Shown piece after piece: positions 33,639-43,146 of a stretch of DNA of 64,000 bases. Positions within the stretch are counted from its first letter, which is position 1. Each line of letters opens with the position of its first letter. The translations under genes and the position numbers were made by a program. The stretch spans positions 248,001-312,000 of the forward strand of contig NZ_QURL01000002.1 in the NCBI RefSeq assembly GCF_003403015.1, read 5' to 3'. A model generated the notes under the pieces. It was not told where the DNA came from, made no database searches, and saw nothing but the letters and a program-made list of their open reading frames with translations. Source of the DNA: Fulvimarina endophytica. Its GTDB lineage: Bacteria > Pseudomonadota > Alphaproteobacteria > Rhizobiales > Rhizobiaceae.

Positions 33639-34313
33639 ATGGCCGATCTTCTTCTCAATGGCTTCGTCACGCTGTTCGTGATCGTCGATCCGCTCGGCCT
33701 CATTCCAGTGTTCATCGCCCTGACGCCCGGCCTGTCGCGAACGGCGCGGATCAGGCTTGCTATGAAGGCCTGTACCATCGCCTTCGCGATCCTCGCCCTC
33801 TTCGCGCTCGTCGGTCTCGCGGTCCTCGAAACCCTCGGCATTTCCCTCGGCGCGTTTCGCGTCGCGGGCGGTCTCTTCCTGTTCGTCATCGGCTTCGAAC
33901 TGGTCTTCGAGAAACGGGCCGAGCGCAAGGGAAAGACGGCGGTTGAAGCGGTCGCCCACCAGGAGACCGAAAGCCACGAGGACGGCGACATCGCGGCTTT
34001 TCCGCTCGCCATTCCGCTGATCGCAGGTCCGGGCGCGATCGCCGCCGTCATCCTTCTGTCGGGCCAGTTGCCGAGTGCCGTCGGCCAGGCGAGCGTGATC
34101 GCGGTCATCGCCATCACTCTTCTTGCGAGCTTTGCCTGCCTCTCGCTCGCGCCGCGCATCGACAGCCTGCTGGGCTCCACCGGACGCGGTGTCATCTCTC
34201 GGGTTCTCGGCGTCATTCTCGCGGCCCTTGCGGTCCAGTTCGTCGCGGACGGCATCGAGGCGATGATCGTCAAGGAAGCCGGGCCGGCGATCGAGGCCCG
34301 TCTTCAATCGTGA
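33639..34313 (+). CDS. MarC family integral membrane protein
   Basis: 224 residues with about six hydrophobic segments. The MarC pattern DPLGLIPVFIALTPG in the first helix pair and the AAFPLAIPLIAGPGAIAAVI region are evident. MarC-like proteins have no firmly known substrate and are not truly required for multiple antibiotic resistance. The start at MADLLLNGF is preferred. Fourteen further residues upstream are possible. It is divergent from gyrA and followed by the CDF transporter after about 93 bases. Confidence 0.88.
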   Translation: MADLLLNGFVTLFVIVDPLGLIPVFIALTPGLSRTARIRLAMKACTIAFAILALFALVGLAVLETLGISLGAFRVAGGLFLFVIGFELVFEKRAERKGKTAVEAVAHQETESHEDGDIAAFPLAIPLIAGPGAIAAVILLSGQLPSAVGQASVIAVIAITLLASFACLSLAPRIDSLLGSTGRGVISRVLGVILAALAVQFVADGIEAMIVKEAGPAIEARLQS

Positions 34314-34406
34314 TCGCAGCCTCCCTTGCCGGATGGCGCGGCGCTCGCATCTGCGTGAGCCAGAGGACTTTTCCCATCACGGAAAAGCGAGCGTGGAGCG
34401 CGGCGA

Positions 34407-35495
34407 ATGGGCAAGTATATCAGCGAGGCGCAGCTGTCCGGCAGCCGCAACAGCTTCTCCAAGGACCGGCGCCGTCGCATCAAGCCGCGTGAGGCGGACG
34501 CCCATCGTCAAAGCTCCGACGAAGGCGGCGCGGACGAGGACGAAGGGAGCAAGAAGACCGTCTTCGCCGCCATGGCGGCCAATCTCGCGATCGCGGCCAC
34601 CAAGTTCGGCGCGGCGCTGATGACCGGCTCGTCCTCGATGCTCGCCGAAGGCATCCATTCGGTCATCGATACCTTCAACCAGGTGATGCTGCTCATCGGC
34701 ATGAAGCGGGCCAAGAAGCCGGCCGACGAGCAGCATCCCTTCGGCTACGGGGCCGAGATCTATTTCTGGGCCTTCATGGTCGCGATCTTCCTGTTCGCGC
34801 TCGGCTCGGGCTTTTCCATCTACGAAGGTGTCGAAGGTCTCATATCCGGCGAAAGCGGCGGGCTCGAATCGCCCCTCGTCGCCCTCGGCGTCCTGTTCAT
34901 CGCCTTCTGCTTCGAGGGCTATTCCTGGTCGGTCGCGTTCAAGGAGTTCAGGGAGCGCCGCAAGGGCGAAGGGCTGTGGGCCGATTTCCGCCGCCTCAAG
35001 GACCCCTCGGTCTTCGTCGTCCTGTTCGAGGATTCGGCCGCCTGCATCGGCATCATCATCGCCGCCCTCGGTATCACGCTCGCCATCACCACCGGCATCG
35101 AGGCTTTCGACGCGATCGGCTCGATCCTGATCGGCGTGCTCCTCGGTGTGACGGCCATTCTTCTCGCCATCGAGGTCAAGCATCTCCTGATCGGCGAGAC
35201 GGCCGATCCGGAAATCGAGCGCGCGATCCAGGAGCGCGTCGGCGGACGTGAGGAGATCGTCGCGATCAACGAATTGCGGACGCTGCACCTCGGACCCAAC
35301 GACGTGCTGCTGACCATGAGCGTCGACTTCCAGGACGATGTGCGCGCCGGGCGGATCGAGGAGATCGTCACGGAGATCGAGGCCGAGGTGAAGGACGCCT
35401 ACAAGATCGTGCGCAAGGTCTATGTCGAGGTCCAGTCGGCCGCCGGGCACCAGCGCTTCGTGGATCCGAGGGAAGGCGAGGGCGCCGCGAGCTGA
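34407..35495 (+). CDS. Cation diffusion facilitator family transporter
   Basis: 362 residues. Six membrane helices follow a charged N-terminal 45 residues. The metal site in helix 2 shows the HSVID pattern, and in helix 5 the DSAACIG segment takes the place of the usual HD pair. KKPADEQHPFGYGAEIYFWAF is typical of the family. A cytosolic C-terminal domain with LRTLHLGPNDVLLTMSVDF follows. Such proteins export divalent metal such as Zn, Fe or Mn. The exact ion cannot be told. Inner membrane. Confidence 0.88.
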   Translation: MGKYISEAQLSGSRNSFSKDRRRRIKPREADAHRQSSDEGGADEDEGSKKTVFAAMAANLAIAATKFGAALMTGSSSMLAEGIHSVIDTFNQVMLLIGMKRAKKPADEQHPFGYGAEIYFWAFMVAIFLFALGSGFSIYEGVEGLISGESGGLESPLVALGVLFIAFCFEGYSWSVAFKEFRERRKGEGLWADFRRLKDPSVFVVLFEDSAACIGIIIAALGITLAITTGIEAFDAIGSILIGVLLGVTAILLAIEVKHLLIGETADPEIERAIQERVGGREEIVAINELRTLHLGPNDVLLTMSVDFQDDVRAGRIEEIVTEIEAEVKDAYKIVRKVYVEVQSAAGHQRFVDPREGEGAAS

Positions 35496-35774
35496 TCCTC
35501 TCTGGCGCAGCTTGCCGGCTCTCCTTGAACATCCGCCGGCCGGCATGCACCATCGCTGGTCGGGTCGGCGCCCTGTGTCCGGCCCTGTGCGACTGGGGCC
35601 TACTCATGCCGATTGAGGTTTGCGGCCGGATCGGGCTAATTGCCGCCAAACGTTCGGTCTAAGGCCGGATCGCCGATCGGTGACGCCCCTTCCGGGTGCG
35701 TCTTGTCGGCGTTCGGGAAGGCCGTCGCGGCCCGGTCCGCGGCCGGCCGGACGGCGAGGAAGAGGAAGTCACGA

Positions 35775-36515
35775 GTGCTGAGCGAACTGTCCTATCCGAC
35801 CGCGGCGCTTGCCGGCGCCCTGTCCTTTCTCTCGCCCTGCGTCCTGCCCCTCGTCCCGCCCTATCTCTGCTACATGGCCGGCGTCTCCGCCGACGATCTG
35901 AGAAGCGCGCCGCGCGAGGCCGGCAGCCAGCAGGGCCGGCTGCTCCTTACAAGCGTCGTCTTCGTCCTCGGCTTCTCCACCGTCTTCGTCTCGCTCGGGG
36001 CCGGGGCTAGCACCGTCGGCTCCCTGCTTCGCCAGAATCTCAGCTGGCTCGGTATCGTCGCTGGCATCATGATCATCGTCATGGGGCTGAATTTCCTCGG
36101 CGTGTTCCGTCTCGGCTTCCTTGCCCGCGAGAAGCGCTTTCGCGGACCGGACCGTCCGGCCGGCGTCCTCGGCGCCTATCTGATGGGGCTTGCCTTCGCT
36201 TTCGGCTGGACGCCTTGCATCGGGCCGGTTCTCGGCGCGATTCTCGGACTTGCGGGCGCGCGCGACACGGTGGGCGAGGGCGCCCTGATGCTCGCCGTCT
36301 ACTCGGCCGGTCTCGGCATTCCGTTCATCCTCGCCGCCACCTTTTCCTCCGTCTTCCTCACCTGGCTCGGCGGCTTCCGCCGCCACCTGAAGAGCGTCGA
36401 GCGCGCGATGGGCGGGCTGCTCGTCGTCACTGGCGTCCTGTTCCTCACCGGCGGCATGCAGTGGATGTCGTTCTGGCTTCTGGAAACCTTCCCGACCCTC
36501 CAGACCATTGGCTGA
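35775..36515 (+). CDS. ccdA: Cytochrome c biogenesis protein CcdA
   Basis: 246 residues with six hydrophobic segments. CcdA carries reducing equivalents from cytoplasmic thioredoxin to periplasmic cytochrome c maturation. The two redox-active Cys are in LSPCVLP and WTPCIGP. Start chosen at the GTG preceded by GAGGAAG at 35761. The open frame runs 45 codons further upstream without conservation. Inner membrane. Its neighbour glmU lies 125 bases downstream. Confidence 0.92.
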   Translation: MLSELSYPTAALAGALSFLSPCVLPLVPPYLCYMAGVSADDLRSAPREAGSQQGRLLLTSVVFVLGFSTVFVSLGAGASTVGSLLRQNLSWLGIVAGIMIIVMGLNFLGVFRLGFLAREKRFRGPDRPAGVLGAYLMGLAFAFGWTPCIGPVLGAILGLAGARDTVGEGALMLAVYSAGLGIPFILAATFSSVFLTWLGGFRRHLKSVERAMGGLLVVTGVLFLTGGMQWMSFWLLETFPTLQTIG

Positions 36516-36640
36516 CCGGTTTTCAAGGCTCCCGGCACCCCGACATCTTCACAAGAGCGGTCCCGCCGTGAGAGAGCTTCGCCGACAAGGCCCCGTGCCT
36601 CGCCCATCCGTCACCGCCTCACCGGAGCTTGCGCCGCCCC

Positions 36641-38002
36641 ATGTCCCGAACCTGCCTGTCGATCATCCTCGCTGCCGGCGAGGGAACGCGCATGCGCTCC
36701 TCCCGCTCGAAGGTGCTGCACGAGGTCGCTCATCTGCCGCTGGTGCGCCACGTGGCCCGCGCCGCGATCGCGGCCGGGTCGGAACGGCTCGCCTTGGTGG
36801 TCGGGCGCGACGGCGACAAGGTGGCAGACGCCGTCCGCAAGGATGCCGAAAATGTTCGGACCTTCGAACAGACCGAGCGCCTTGGCACCGGCCATGCGGT
36901 TCTCGCGGCCCGCGAGGCGCTGGCCGAGGGCTATGACGACGTGGTCGTGCTCTTCGGCGATACGCCGCTCCTTCGGCCCGAGACGATCGAACGGGCGCGC
37001 GCGGTCCTTGCCGAGGGGGCAGGGGTCTGCGTCATCGGCTTCCGTCCTGCCGATCCGACGGGCTACGGTCGGCTGATCGAGGAGGACGGCGAACTCGTCG
37101 CCATCCGCGAGGAGAAGGATGCGAGCGAAGCGGAGCGGGCGATCGGCTTCTGCAATGCCGGCATCATGGCCTTTGCGGGCGACACCGCGCTCGATTGCCT
37201 CGATGCCATCGGCAACGACAATGCCAAGGGCGAATACTACCTGACCGATCTCGTCGCGATCGCGCGCGGGCGCGGACTTGCGGTCAAGGCTATCGAGGCC
37301 TCGATTGCCGAGACGATCGGCGTCAACAATCGCAGCGAATTGGCGGCGGTGGAAGCCCTGTGGCAGGCCGGAGCGCGCGAGCGTGCGATGATCTCGGGCG
37401 TGACGCTCATCGATCCGCAGACCGTGCATTTCGCCTATGACACCGAGATCGGGAGCGACGTCCTGATCGAGCCCAATGTCGTCTTCGGTCCTGGAGCGGC
37501 GGTCGCGAGCGGAGCGGTGATCCGGGCGTTCTGCCATCTCACGGGCGCGCGGATCGGCGAAGGCTCCGAGATCGGGCCGTTCGCGCGGCTGCGCCCGGGT
37601 ACCGATCTTGGCGAGAGGACGAAGGTCGGCAATTTCTGCGAGGTCAAGCAGGCGACAATCGCCGCCGGAGCGAAGGTCAACCACCTCAGCTATATCGGTG
37701 ATGCGACGGTCGGCGCGGATGCCAATATCGGCGCTGGCACGATCACCTGCAACTATGACGGGGCGCTGAAGCATCTCACCGAGATCGGCGAGAACACGTT
37801 CATCGGATCCAATTCGTCCCTCGTGGCGCCCGTGAAGATCGGCGCTGGAGCCTATGTGGGGTCGGGCAGTGTGGTGACCGAGGACGTGGAAGCGGATGCG
37901 CTGGCGATCGCCCGCGGCCGGCAGGTCAACAAGCCGGGTAAGGGAAAGCTGATCGCCGAGCGCAATGCCGAGGCCAAGCGGGCGAAGAAATCCCAGTCAT
38001 AG
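36641..38002 (+). CDS. glmU: Bifunctional UDP-GlcNAc pyrophosphorylase / GlcN-1-P acetyltransferase
   Basis: 453 residues. GlmU makes UDP-GlcNAc for peptidoglycan and lipopolysaccharide. The N-terminal uridyltransferase has [11 protein letters not shown] and LVFGDTPLL-like ([12 protein letters not shown]) motifs. The C-terminal left-handed beta helix carries the acetyltransferase with repeats around [17 protein letters not shown] and the catalytic His region NHLSYIGDA. The start is the ATG before [12 protein letters not shown]. Cytoplasmic. It converges with rpsU downstream. Confidence 0.95.
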   Translation: MSRTCLSIILAAGEGTRMRSSRSKVLHEVAHLPLVRHVARAAIAAGSERLALVVGRDGDKVADAVRKDAENVRTFEQTERLGTGHAVLAAREALAEGYDDVVVLFGDTPLLRPETIERARAVLAEGAGVCVIGFRPADPTGYGRLIEEDGELVAIREEKDASEAERAIGFCNAGIMAFAGDTALDCLDAIGNDNAKGEYYLTDLVAIARGRGLAVKAIEASIAETIGVNNRSELAAVEALWQAGARERAMISGVTLIDPQTVHFAYDTEIGSDVLIEPNVVFGPGAAVASGAVIRAFCHLTGARIGEGSEIGPFARLRPGTDLGERTKVGNFCEVKQATIAAGAKVNHLSYIGDATVGADANIGAGTITCNYDGALKHLTEIGENTFIGSNSSLVAPVKIGAGAYVGSGSVVTEDVEADALAIARGRQVNKPGKGKLIAERNAEAKRAKKSQS

Positions 38003-38074
38003 ATCCCATCGTCCGGTTCGGCGAAAGCCCTGAGACGGGCATGAATTTCGGACTTTTCGGAGCCCGGAACGAGA

Positions 38075-38097
38075 AACGGCGCCTCTCGGGCGCCGTT
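38075..38097. terminator. GC-rich hairpin between glmU and rpsU
   Basis: AACGGCGCC and GGCGCCGTT form a perfect 9-bp stem around a 5-base loop. It lies between convergent genes. There is only a short T run (TTTC) on the minus strand, so its role as terminator is moderate. Confidence 0.5.
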
Positions 38098-38177
38098 GGA
38101 GCGAGGCGGACTGGACTGCCGCCCCGATGATTGTCCGTGACCCGGCTGCGCGAGGCAGCCGACCAGACGCCTGCGCC

Positions 38178-38405
38178 TCAGCGCGCGCGACCGGTCTTGG
38201 GCAGGAGGCCTTCGCGCTGAGCCTGCTTGCGGGCCAGCTTGCGGGAGCGTCGGATCGCTTCCTGCTTGCGGCGCGCACGCTCCTCGGAGGGCTTCTCGTA
38301 GGACCTGCGAGCTTTCATTTCACGGAACACGCCTTCGCGCTGCAGCTTCTTCTTCAGCGCGCGCAGGGCTTGATCCACATTGTTGTCTCTAACGTCGACT
38401 CTCAA
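38178..38405 (-). CDS. rpsU: 30S ribosomal protein S21
   Basis: 75 residues. The core [19 protein letters not shown] and [25 protein letters not shown] are the S21 family. The basic C-terminal extension ([16 protein letters not shown]) is typical of alphaproteobacteria. The start is a TTG: AAGGAG is placed five bases upstream, and the conserved VRDNNVD motif begins within a few residues. A longer open frame upstream starting at an ATG at 38534 is not supported by the family. It is the only ribosomal protein gene in the window. Confidence 0.92.
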   Translation of the reverse strand: MRVDVRDNNVDQALRALKKKLQREGVFREMKARRSYEKPSEERARRKQEAIRRSRKLARKQAQREGLLPKTGRAR

Positions 38406-38593
38406 AACGTCTCCTTCGTCAGGTTCGTGTTTCTGATGAGCGTCGCGAACCCGCAACGCCGTGATGGCACCACCGATCGATGCTTTAGGATCGACCGGAG
38501 CGATTTCACTCGGTGTCGCAACTGTCCCCGACACGGGGCGGATACGACTGTCTGCCGGTCACCCGGATTGAACGGTCTTCGAGAGAAGAAGGT

Positions 38594-38899
38594 TCAAACG
38601 GCCGCGGTCTTTTTACGCGCCTGAGCGGGCGCCTTGCGCGCTGTGCCGGTCGTCTTGGCGGCTGCGGCCGTGCCTTTGGTGGCCCGTTTCTTGCGAACCG
38701 GCTCGGCCACGGATGCCGCCTCGACGTCCAGCGCCTGCTGGGCGAGGCGCGCTGCACGCAGACGTTCGGTCTTGGCGTGTCGTGCCGCGAGATCGGCGGC
38801 GATGATCCCGCCGGCCGTGCCCTTTTCCGAGCGATGAGGCGCGGTCGGACCCGGCAGAAGCGCCTCGGCCTGTTCCCGCGCGCGGCGTGAATTTTCCAT
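38594..38899 (-). CDS. Small basic protein with Ala/Lys-rich tail, unknown function
   Basis: 101 residues. The first half is helical with TAGGIIAADLAARHAKTERLR, and the second half is Lys/Ala/Thr-rich (KKRATKGTAAAAKTTGTARK), much like tails of histone-like or nucleoid-associated proteins. An AAGGAG shortly before the ATG supports translation. No known domain is recognised, and it lies between rpsU and the cold shock gene. DNA or RNA binding is a guess from composition only. Confidence 0.6.
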   Translation of the reverse strand: MENSRRAREQAEALLPGPTAPHRSEKGTAGGIIAADLAARHAKTERLRAARLAQQALDVEAASVAEPVRKKRATKGTAAAAKTTGTARKAPAQARKKTAAV

Positions 38900-38994
38900 G
38901 GCGTCTCTCCTTATCTCACGAGAATGCCATCCGATGCAACGTATCAGCGTCGGCGCGCATGGGCGTGGCCGTGAAGCGGATGGGATCGGAAACG

Positions 38995-39042
38995 AAAAGC
39001 GGCAGGCGCGGGCTTCGACAGCCTCGGCAGCCTGCCGCTTTT
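38995..39042. terminator. Bidirectional terminator after the cold shock gene
   Basis: AAAAGCGGCAGGC pairs with GCCTGCCGCTTTT in a 13-bp perfect stem around a 22-base loop. T residues flank the stem on both strands. It directly follows the cspA stop codon on the minus strand. Confidence 0.8.
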
Positions 39043-39096
39043 CTAGAGGCGTCCGCCAGGCGCGAAGGGCGCGGCGGATCGCCGGAAACCGATGGT

Positions 39097-39309
39097 TCAG
39101 GCCATCTGGATGTTGACGGCCTTGGGGCCCTTGCCGCGGGGGTCGGCCTCGGTGTCGAAGGTGATCTTGTCGCCTTCCTGAACCGAAGAGATGCCAGCGC
39201 GCTCGAGAGCGGAGATGTGAAGGAACACGTCCTTCGAGCCACCCTCGGGGGTCACGAAGCCGAAGCCCTTGGTTTCGTTGAAGAACTTGATGGTTCCGGT
39301 CTGGCTCAT
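39097..39309 (-). CDS. Cold shock domain protein CspA family
   Basis: 70 residues, the usual length. Cold shock fold with RNP1 KGFGFV and RNP2 VFLHIS motifs. It opens with GTIKFFNETKG. Binds single-stranded nucleic acid and works as an RNA chaperone, whether or not it is cold induced. The stretch upstream to 39834 is long, as expected for a cold shock gene with a structured leader, and holds an inverted repeat at 39391-39413. Confidence 0.94.
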   Translation of the reverse strand: MSQTGTIKFFNETKGFGFVTPEGGSKDVFLHISALERAGISSVQEGDKITFDTEADPRGKGPKAVNIQMA

Positions 39310-39834
39310 GAGGAGCCCTTTCTCGATGGTCCGCTTCGACGGGTCGAAACGGTCTGCATCCACCATGACGGAGGGATGCAACAGGTTAATTGACGTCGCG
39401 ACGCGCAACGTCATTCGTTCGGACAATCACAAGCATGGGTGAAAGGAATAGTTCATACGGCTGCAACTTTGCGTTACGGCAGATTCGCCTGAAGATCAGA
39501 CGAGAAGAACGGCAGCCAGACCCCGGGTTCGTAAATTACCCGTCCATCCAATATCGGCGTCCTGCACCGAAATAGCAAGCCCTGCCGCGCATTCTCCCCT
39601 GTCGGCACCGACCCGGCGACCCCTGCCGGGACCTGCCTGCGATCGTCACCAGCGCCCTTCGCCCGGATGTCCGTCGGCTTGCTTTCCGCAGCGATGAAGG
39701 GGTGATCCGGCATCTGGAGGTGATGTCCCGGATCGTGTCGGAGGCGTCTGGTCTCTCGGAAAGCTTCGCATCATTCGAGTGGCTGACGGGACCCTCGATC
39801 GGTCGGCAGCGACGGCCTCCCGCCCCATGCGGGG
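39310..39834. other. Gene-free stretch upstream of the cold shock gene
   Basis: 525 bases, the longest gene-free stretch in the window. It should hold the cspA promoter and leader. I see the inverted repeat at 39391-39413. The short open frames in this stretch have no ribosome-binding site and look like chance. Confidence 0.5.
39391..39413. promoter_or_regulatory. Inverted repeat upstream of the cold shock gene
   Basis: TGACGTCGCG and CGCAACGTCA match in nine of ten positions around a 3-base centre, 82 bases before the cspA start. It could be a protein-binding site or an RNA hairpin in the leader. Confidence 0.4.
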
Positions 39835-40545
39835 TCAGTCGGTAAGGATCAGGCGGTTGCCGCGAAAATCATAGGAGGTGAGCGTATCGAGAAAGCTCAT
39901 CCCCAGAAGGATCGTGCCGAGGCCGTCGCTCTCCGTGACGGCGGCGCGCACATTGCGCCGCTCGATATCGCCCACCTTGACGGAATCAAGGATGATCGGC
40001 GCCGAGCGGGCGACCCCGTTGGCGGTCTGGACGAAATTGGTGAAGGACAGGTCGTCGGGGTGAAATCCCAGCGAACGCGCCGTGCTGGTGTCCATCGCGA
40101 TCACCGAGGCGCCGGTATCGACCATGAAGGAAGCGGGCCGGCCGTCGACCTCGCCCGTGAGGTGGAAATGTCCGTCCGCGCCCCGGGTGACGAGATATTG
40201 CGCGTGTTCGCCGTCGTTCGGCAGCGCGACCACGCTGCCGGGAACGAGCACCGCCATCACGCGATCCTTGATCGCGATCATCTCCGGCGCGAAGGCATAG
40301 GCGGCGAGGACGGCGGCGAAGACCGCGATCCAGACGAGGAGATGGCGCAGGGCCTGACCGAGACCCGTGCGCGAGAAGAGAAAGAGCGCGGCGGCCATGC
40401 CGAAGCCGATGGTGCCGAGATAGACCAGCGAGGCGAACTCGTCCTCGCCGAGGCCCACGATCCGGCCATCCTGATTGAGGACGAGAGCGAGGCATGCGAC
40501 GCCGAGAATGGCGAGAAGCACCCAGAGGATCGTATCCCTACGCAT
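39835..40545 (-). CDS. Membrane-anchored retropepsin-like aspartic protease (TIGR02281 family)
   Basis: 236 residues. There are three hydrophobic segments near the N-terminus (ILWVLLAILGVACLALV, LGTIGFGMAAALFLF and LLVWIAVFAAVLAAY). A retropepsin-like domain follows, with active-site Asp in FMVDTGASVIAMD and a later LLGMSFLDTL hydrophobic-Gly motif. Members of this family have one active Asp per monomer and would act as dimers. Substrate unknown. It overlaps the DUF1289 gene by eight bases. Confidence 0.87.
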   Translation of the reverse strand: MRRDTILWVLLAILGVACLALVLNQDGRIVGLGEDEFASLVYLGTIGFGMAAALFLFSRTGLGQALRHLLVWIAVFAAVLAAYAFAPEMIAIKDRVMAVLVPGSVVALPNDGEHAQYLVTRGADGHFHLTGEVDGRPASFMVDTGASVIAMDTSTARSLGFHPDDLSFTNFVQTANGVARSAPIILDSVKVGDIERRNVRAAVTESDGLGTILLGMSFLDTLTSYDFRGNRLILTD

Positions 40546-40741
40546 CGATCTTCGCCCTGCGTCTCGCTGTCTTCATCTCCGCCGTCTCGAGGCGGGCCGG
40601 CAGTTCGGCCATCAGCGCGGTGCGATCGGCGCGCGAAAGCGCCGACCAGGCGCCGATCTCCGACCCCGTGCGCCCGCAGCCCAGACACAGACCTGTCTTC
40701 GGATGCAGCTGGCAAATACCGGTACACGGTGTTTCGATCAT
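40538..40741 (-). CDS. DUF1289 domain-containing protein
   Basis: 67 residues. The family pattern is a cysteine block, CTGICQLHPKTGLCLGCGRT, near the N-terminus with four Cys that could bind metal. A short helical basic tail follows. Function unknown. It lies upstream of the aspartic protease gene, and the two are often linked in this group. Confidence 0.88.
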   Translation of the reverse strand: MIETPCTGICQLHPKTGLCLGCGRTGSEIGAWSALSRADRTALMAELPARLETAEMKTARRRAKIDA

Positions 40742-40861
40742 GGGCCTCGTCTGGCGATGGGCGGTGTCATGGGGGCGATATGGTCGCGGCGGGCGCCCGC
40801 CTCAAGACGGACCCGGAGGGCAGGCGAGGGCCGGCCGGTTCATAGGGAGGATGCGGGAGGG

Positions 40862-42388
40862 TCAGGCGAGTTCGAAGGAGGGCAAGACCTCGAGCACGCG
40901 CGAATGGGGGAAGATCGCGATGGCCTGCGTGCCGCGCCCGAGGCGCGATGTCAGTTCGAACTGGCCGTCATGCAGCTTCACGAGAGCCTGGACGATGGGC
41001 AGGCCGAGCCCGGTTCCCTGTTCCGCGCTCTTGATCGCGTTCGATCCCTGGCCAAAGGAGGCGAGCACGGTTGGGATCTCGTCCTGCGGGATGCCCGCGC
41101 CGTTGTCGCTGATGCACACATACTGGCCGCCGCCCGCGGTCCAGCCGACACGGATGACGACCTCGCCGTTCGGCTGTGTGAACTTCACCGCGTTCGACAG
41201 GAGATTGAGGACGATCTGGCGCAGGGCCCGTTCGTCGCCCCACAGAAGGGGAAGCTGGTCTTCCGCCTCAAGAAGCAGGGAAATCCTCTTGGTCTCGGCC
41301 CGCAGCCGCACGGTCGACATGCATTCGCGCGCGACATAGGCGAGATCCACCGCCTCCTCGTTGAGGGCGTACTGGCCGGCCTCGACGCGCGACAAATCGA
41401 GGATCTCGTTGATCACGCCGAGAAGATGCTTGCCGGAAAAGTGGATGTCGCCGAGATAATCCTTGTAGTTCGGACTGCCGAGCGGACCGAAGACTTCGTT
41501 CTGCATCATCTCCGAGAAGCCGAGGATCGCGTTGAGCGGTGTGCGCAGTTCGTGGCTCATGGTGGCGAGGAACTGCGATTTCGCCCGGTTGGCATCCTCC
41601 GCGCGCCGGCGTGCCTCGTCGGAAAGCACCCGCGAGCGTTCCAGTTCGCCGATGAGTTCGTCCTTCTCGGCCTGATGGCGGACCTGGGCGACCGCGCCGC
41701 GCCGCAGGGTCTCGGCGACGAAGGCGAAGAAGGGAACGGCGCCGATCACCACCGACTTCGTCGCAGTTCCGATCGGATCGGGCGACATGGCAAGCTCCAC
41801 CGCGAGCCCGACGACGAGCGGGGCGAAGGCGATCGGCACCACGAAGCGCAGGGTGGAGGAGACCATTGCCGTCATCGCGATGACGAGGACCAGAACCGAG
41901 AACTGGAAGATCTCGAAGCGCATGGGCGCGCAGGCATCGCAGCCCAGGAAGGCGAGATAGGACCAGCAGAGCCCGACTAGGAAGTGTCCGAGGATGAAGG
42001 TGCGGGCGCTGATCGGCCGGATGGAGGCCGTGCCGTCGGGGCCGCTCTCGCGCTCGCCGCGCGTGCCGCGCCCGATCACCACGAGGAGGAGATAGGCAAG
42101 CAGCGTGACGCCGGTCCAGATCGTGGCGGTCGTCGGCCCCGTGAAGATCGACAGCCCGAAGCCGGCGAGGATCACCGGTGCGGGCAGGAGGATGGAGGCG
42201 GCGCGGATCTGCGCGGCGTGCTGGGCGAGAAGCTCGCGCTCGATGAAGGAGGGACCGCGCCGTCCCTTGCCCAGCTTCTCCCTGATCGAACGCACGGTGC
42301 CCGAGGCCCCCGCCTTGCGGGCGCGCTGTGCCCTGCCGGCCTGTTCGCCTCTGGGGCGCTGGTCGAGGGGGGAGAGGGCGAGGGACAT
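40862..42388 (-). CDS. Membrane sensor histidine kinase, PdhS/DivJ-like
   Basis: 508 residues. About six hydrophobic segments (residues 62-230) are followed by a coiled coil and a HisKA domain with phospho-acceptor His279 in FLATMSHELRTPLNAILGFSEMM. The HATPase domain has the N box around NLLSNAVKFT, SDNGAGIPQDEIP, and the G box GTGLGLPIV. The ...FGQGSNA segment and FGPLG after the H box resemble PdhS/DivJ kinases that control the cell cycle through DivK and PleD-like receivers. No receiver or response regulator gene is adjacent. The ATG at 42388 is the conserved start, since the open frame upstream overlaps the GST gene. Confidence 0.88.
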   Translation of the reverse strand: MSLALSPLDQRPRGEQAGRAQRARKAGASGTVRSIREKLGKGRRGPSFIERELLAQHAAQIRAASILLPAPVILAGFGLSIFTGPTTATIWTGVTLLAYLLLVVIGRGTRGERESGPDGTASIRPISARTFILGHFLVGLCWSYLAFLGCDACAPMRFEIFQFSVLVLVIAMTAMVSSTLRFVVPIAFAPLVVGLAVELAMSPDPIGTATKSVVIGAVPFFAFVAETLRRGAVAQVRHQAEKDELIGELERSRVLSDEARRRAEDANRAKSQFLATMSHELRTPLNAILGFSEMMQNEVFGPLGSPNYKDYLGDIHFSGKHLLGVINEILDLSRVEAGQYALNEEAVDLAYVARECMSTVRLRAETKRISLLLEAEDQLPLLWGDERALRQIVLNLLSNAVKFTQPNGEVVIRVGWTAGGGQYVCISDNGAGIPQDEIPTVLASFGQGSNAIKSAEQGTGLGLPIVQALVKLHDGQFELTSRLGRGTQAIAIFPHSRVLEVLPSFELA

Positions 42389-42529
42389 GGGCGTTCGACA
42401 GGTCCGGTGCGCGGGGAAGATGAGGTCGAGGGCTTGTCTTCGGGAAGAATGAACAAGATGCCTTAATGAACCGCGAACGCGCCTCGATTTCGTGTCGGCG
42501 CCCCAGCGCACAAGGGAGAAGGACAGGGC

Positions 42530-43141
42530 ATGAAACTCTTCGATGGTGGGCGTGCGCCCAATCCGCGCCGGACGCGAATGTTTCTCGCGGAGAAGGGGAT
42601 AGAGGTGCCGCTCGTGCCGGTCGACATGTCGAAGGGCGAGCACAAGAGCGAGGCGATGGCCGAACGCAACCGGCTGAAACGGCTGCCGGTCCTCGAACTC
42701 GACGACGGGACGGTCATCACCGAATCGATCGCGATCTGTCGCTATTTCGAGGCCCTGCATCCCGATCCGCCGCTGTTCGGCCGCACGCCAGTCGAGATCG
42801 CCCGCATCGAGATGTGGCAGCGCCGGGCCGAACTCGAACTCTATTCGGCCGTCGCCGCCGTCTTCAGGCACGGACATCCGGGCATGGCGGCAGCCGAGCC
42901 GGTGCAGATCGCCGAATGGGCCGAACTCAACCGGGGCCGCGCGATCGAGGCTCTGCGGATGTTCGAGGACCAGCTCGCCGATCATGCCTTCGTGGCGGGC
43001 GATGCGTTCTCCGTCGCCGACATCACGGTCTTCATCGCGGCCGGTTTCATGAAGGCGGCAAAGCTCGAAATTCCGGAGGATTTCACGAACCTGAAGCGCT
43101 GGTATTCGCAGATCGCCGAGCGGCCGAGCGCGTCCGCCTGA
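42530..43141 (+). CDS. Glutathione S-transferase family protein
   Basis: 203 residues. N-terminal thioredoxin-like domain with the cis-Pro in RLPVLELDDGTVITESIAI, followed by an all-helical C-terminal domain. The catalytic residue is not obvious. APNPRR at the N-terminus lacks the usual Ser or Cys at the expected place. Cytoplasmic. It diverges from the histidine kinase and is followed after five bases by the uracil-DNA glycosylase-like gene, perhaps in one transcript. Confidence 0.88.
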   Translation: MKLFDGGRAPNPRRTRMFLAEKGIEVPLVPVDMSKGEHKSEAMAERNRLKRLPVLELDDGTVITESIAICRYFEALHPDPPLFGRTPVEIARIEMWQRRAELELYSAVAAVFRHGHPGMAAAEPVQIAEWAELNRGRAIEALRMFEDQLADHAFVAGDAFSVADITVFIAAGFMKAAKLEIPEDFTNLKRWYSQIAERPSASA

Positions 43142-43146
43142 CTGCG

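Noticed and set aside
39474..39713. A 79-codon frame upstream of the cold shock gene
   Set aside because: No ribosome-binding site, no hydrophobic or known motif, and odd amino acid use.
40862..42985. A 707-codon version of the histidine kinase
   Set aside because: The extra 199 codons overlap the GST gene antisense. The conserved start is the ATG at 42388.
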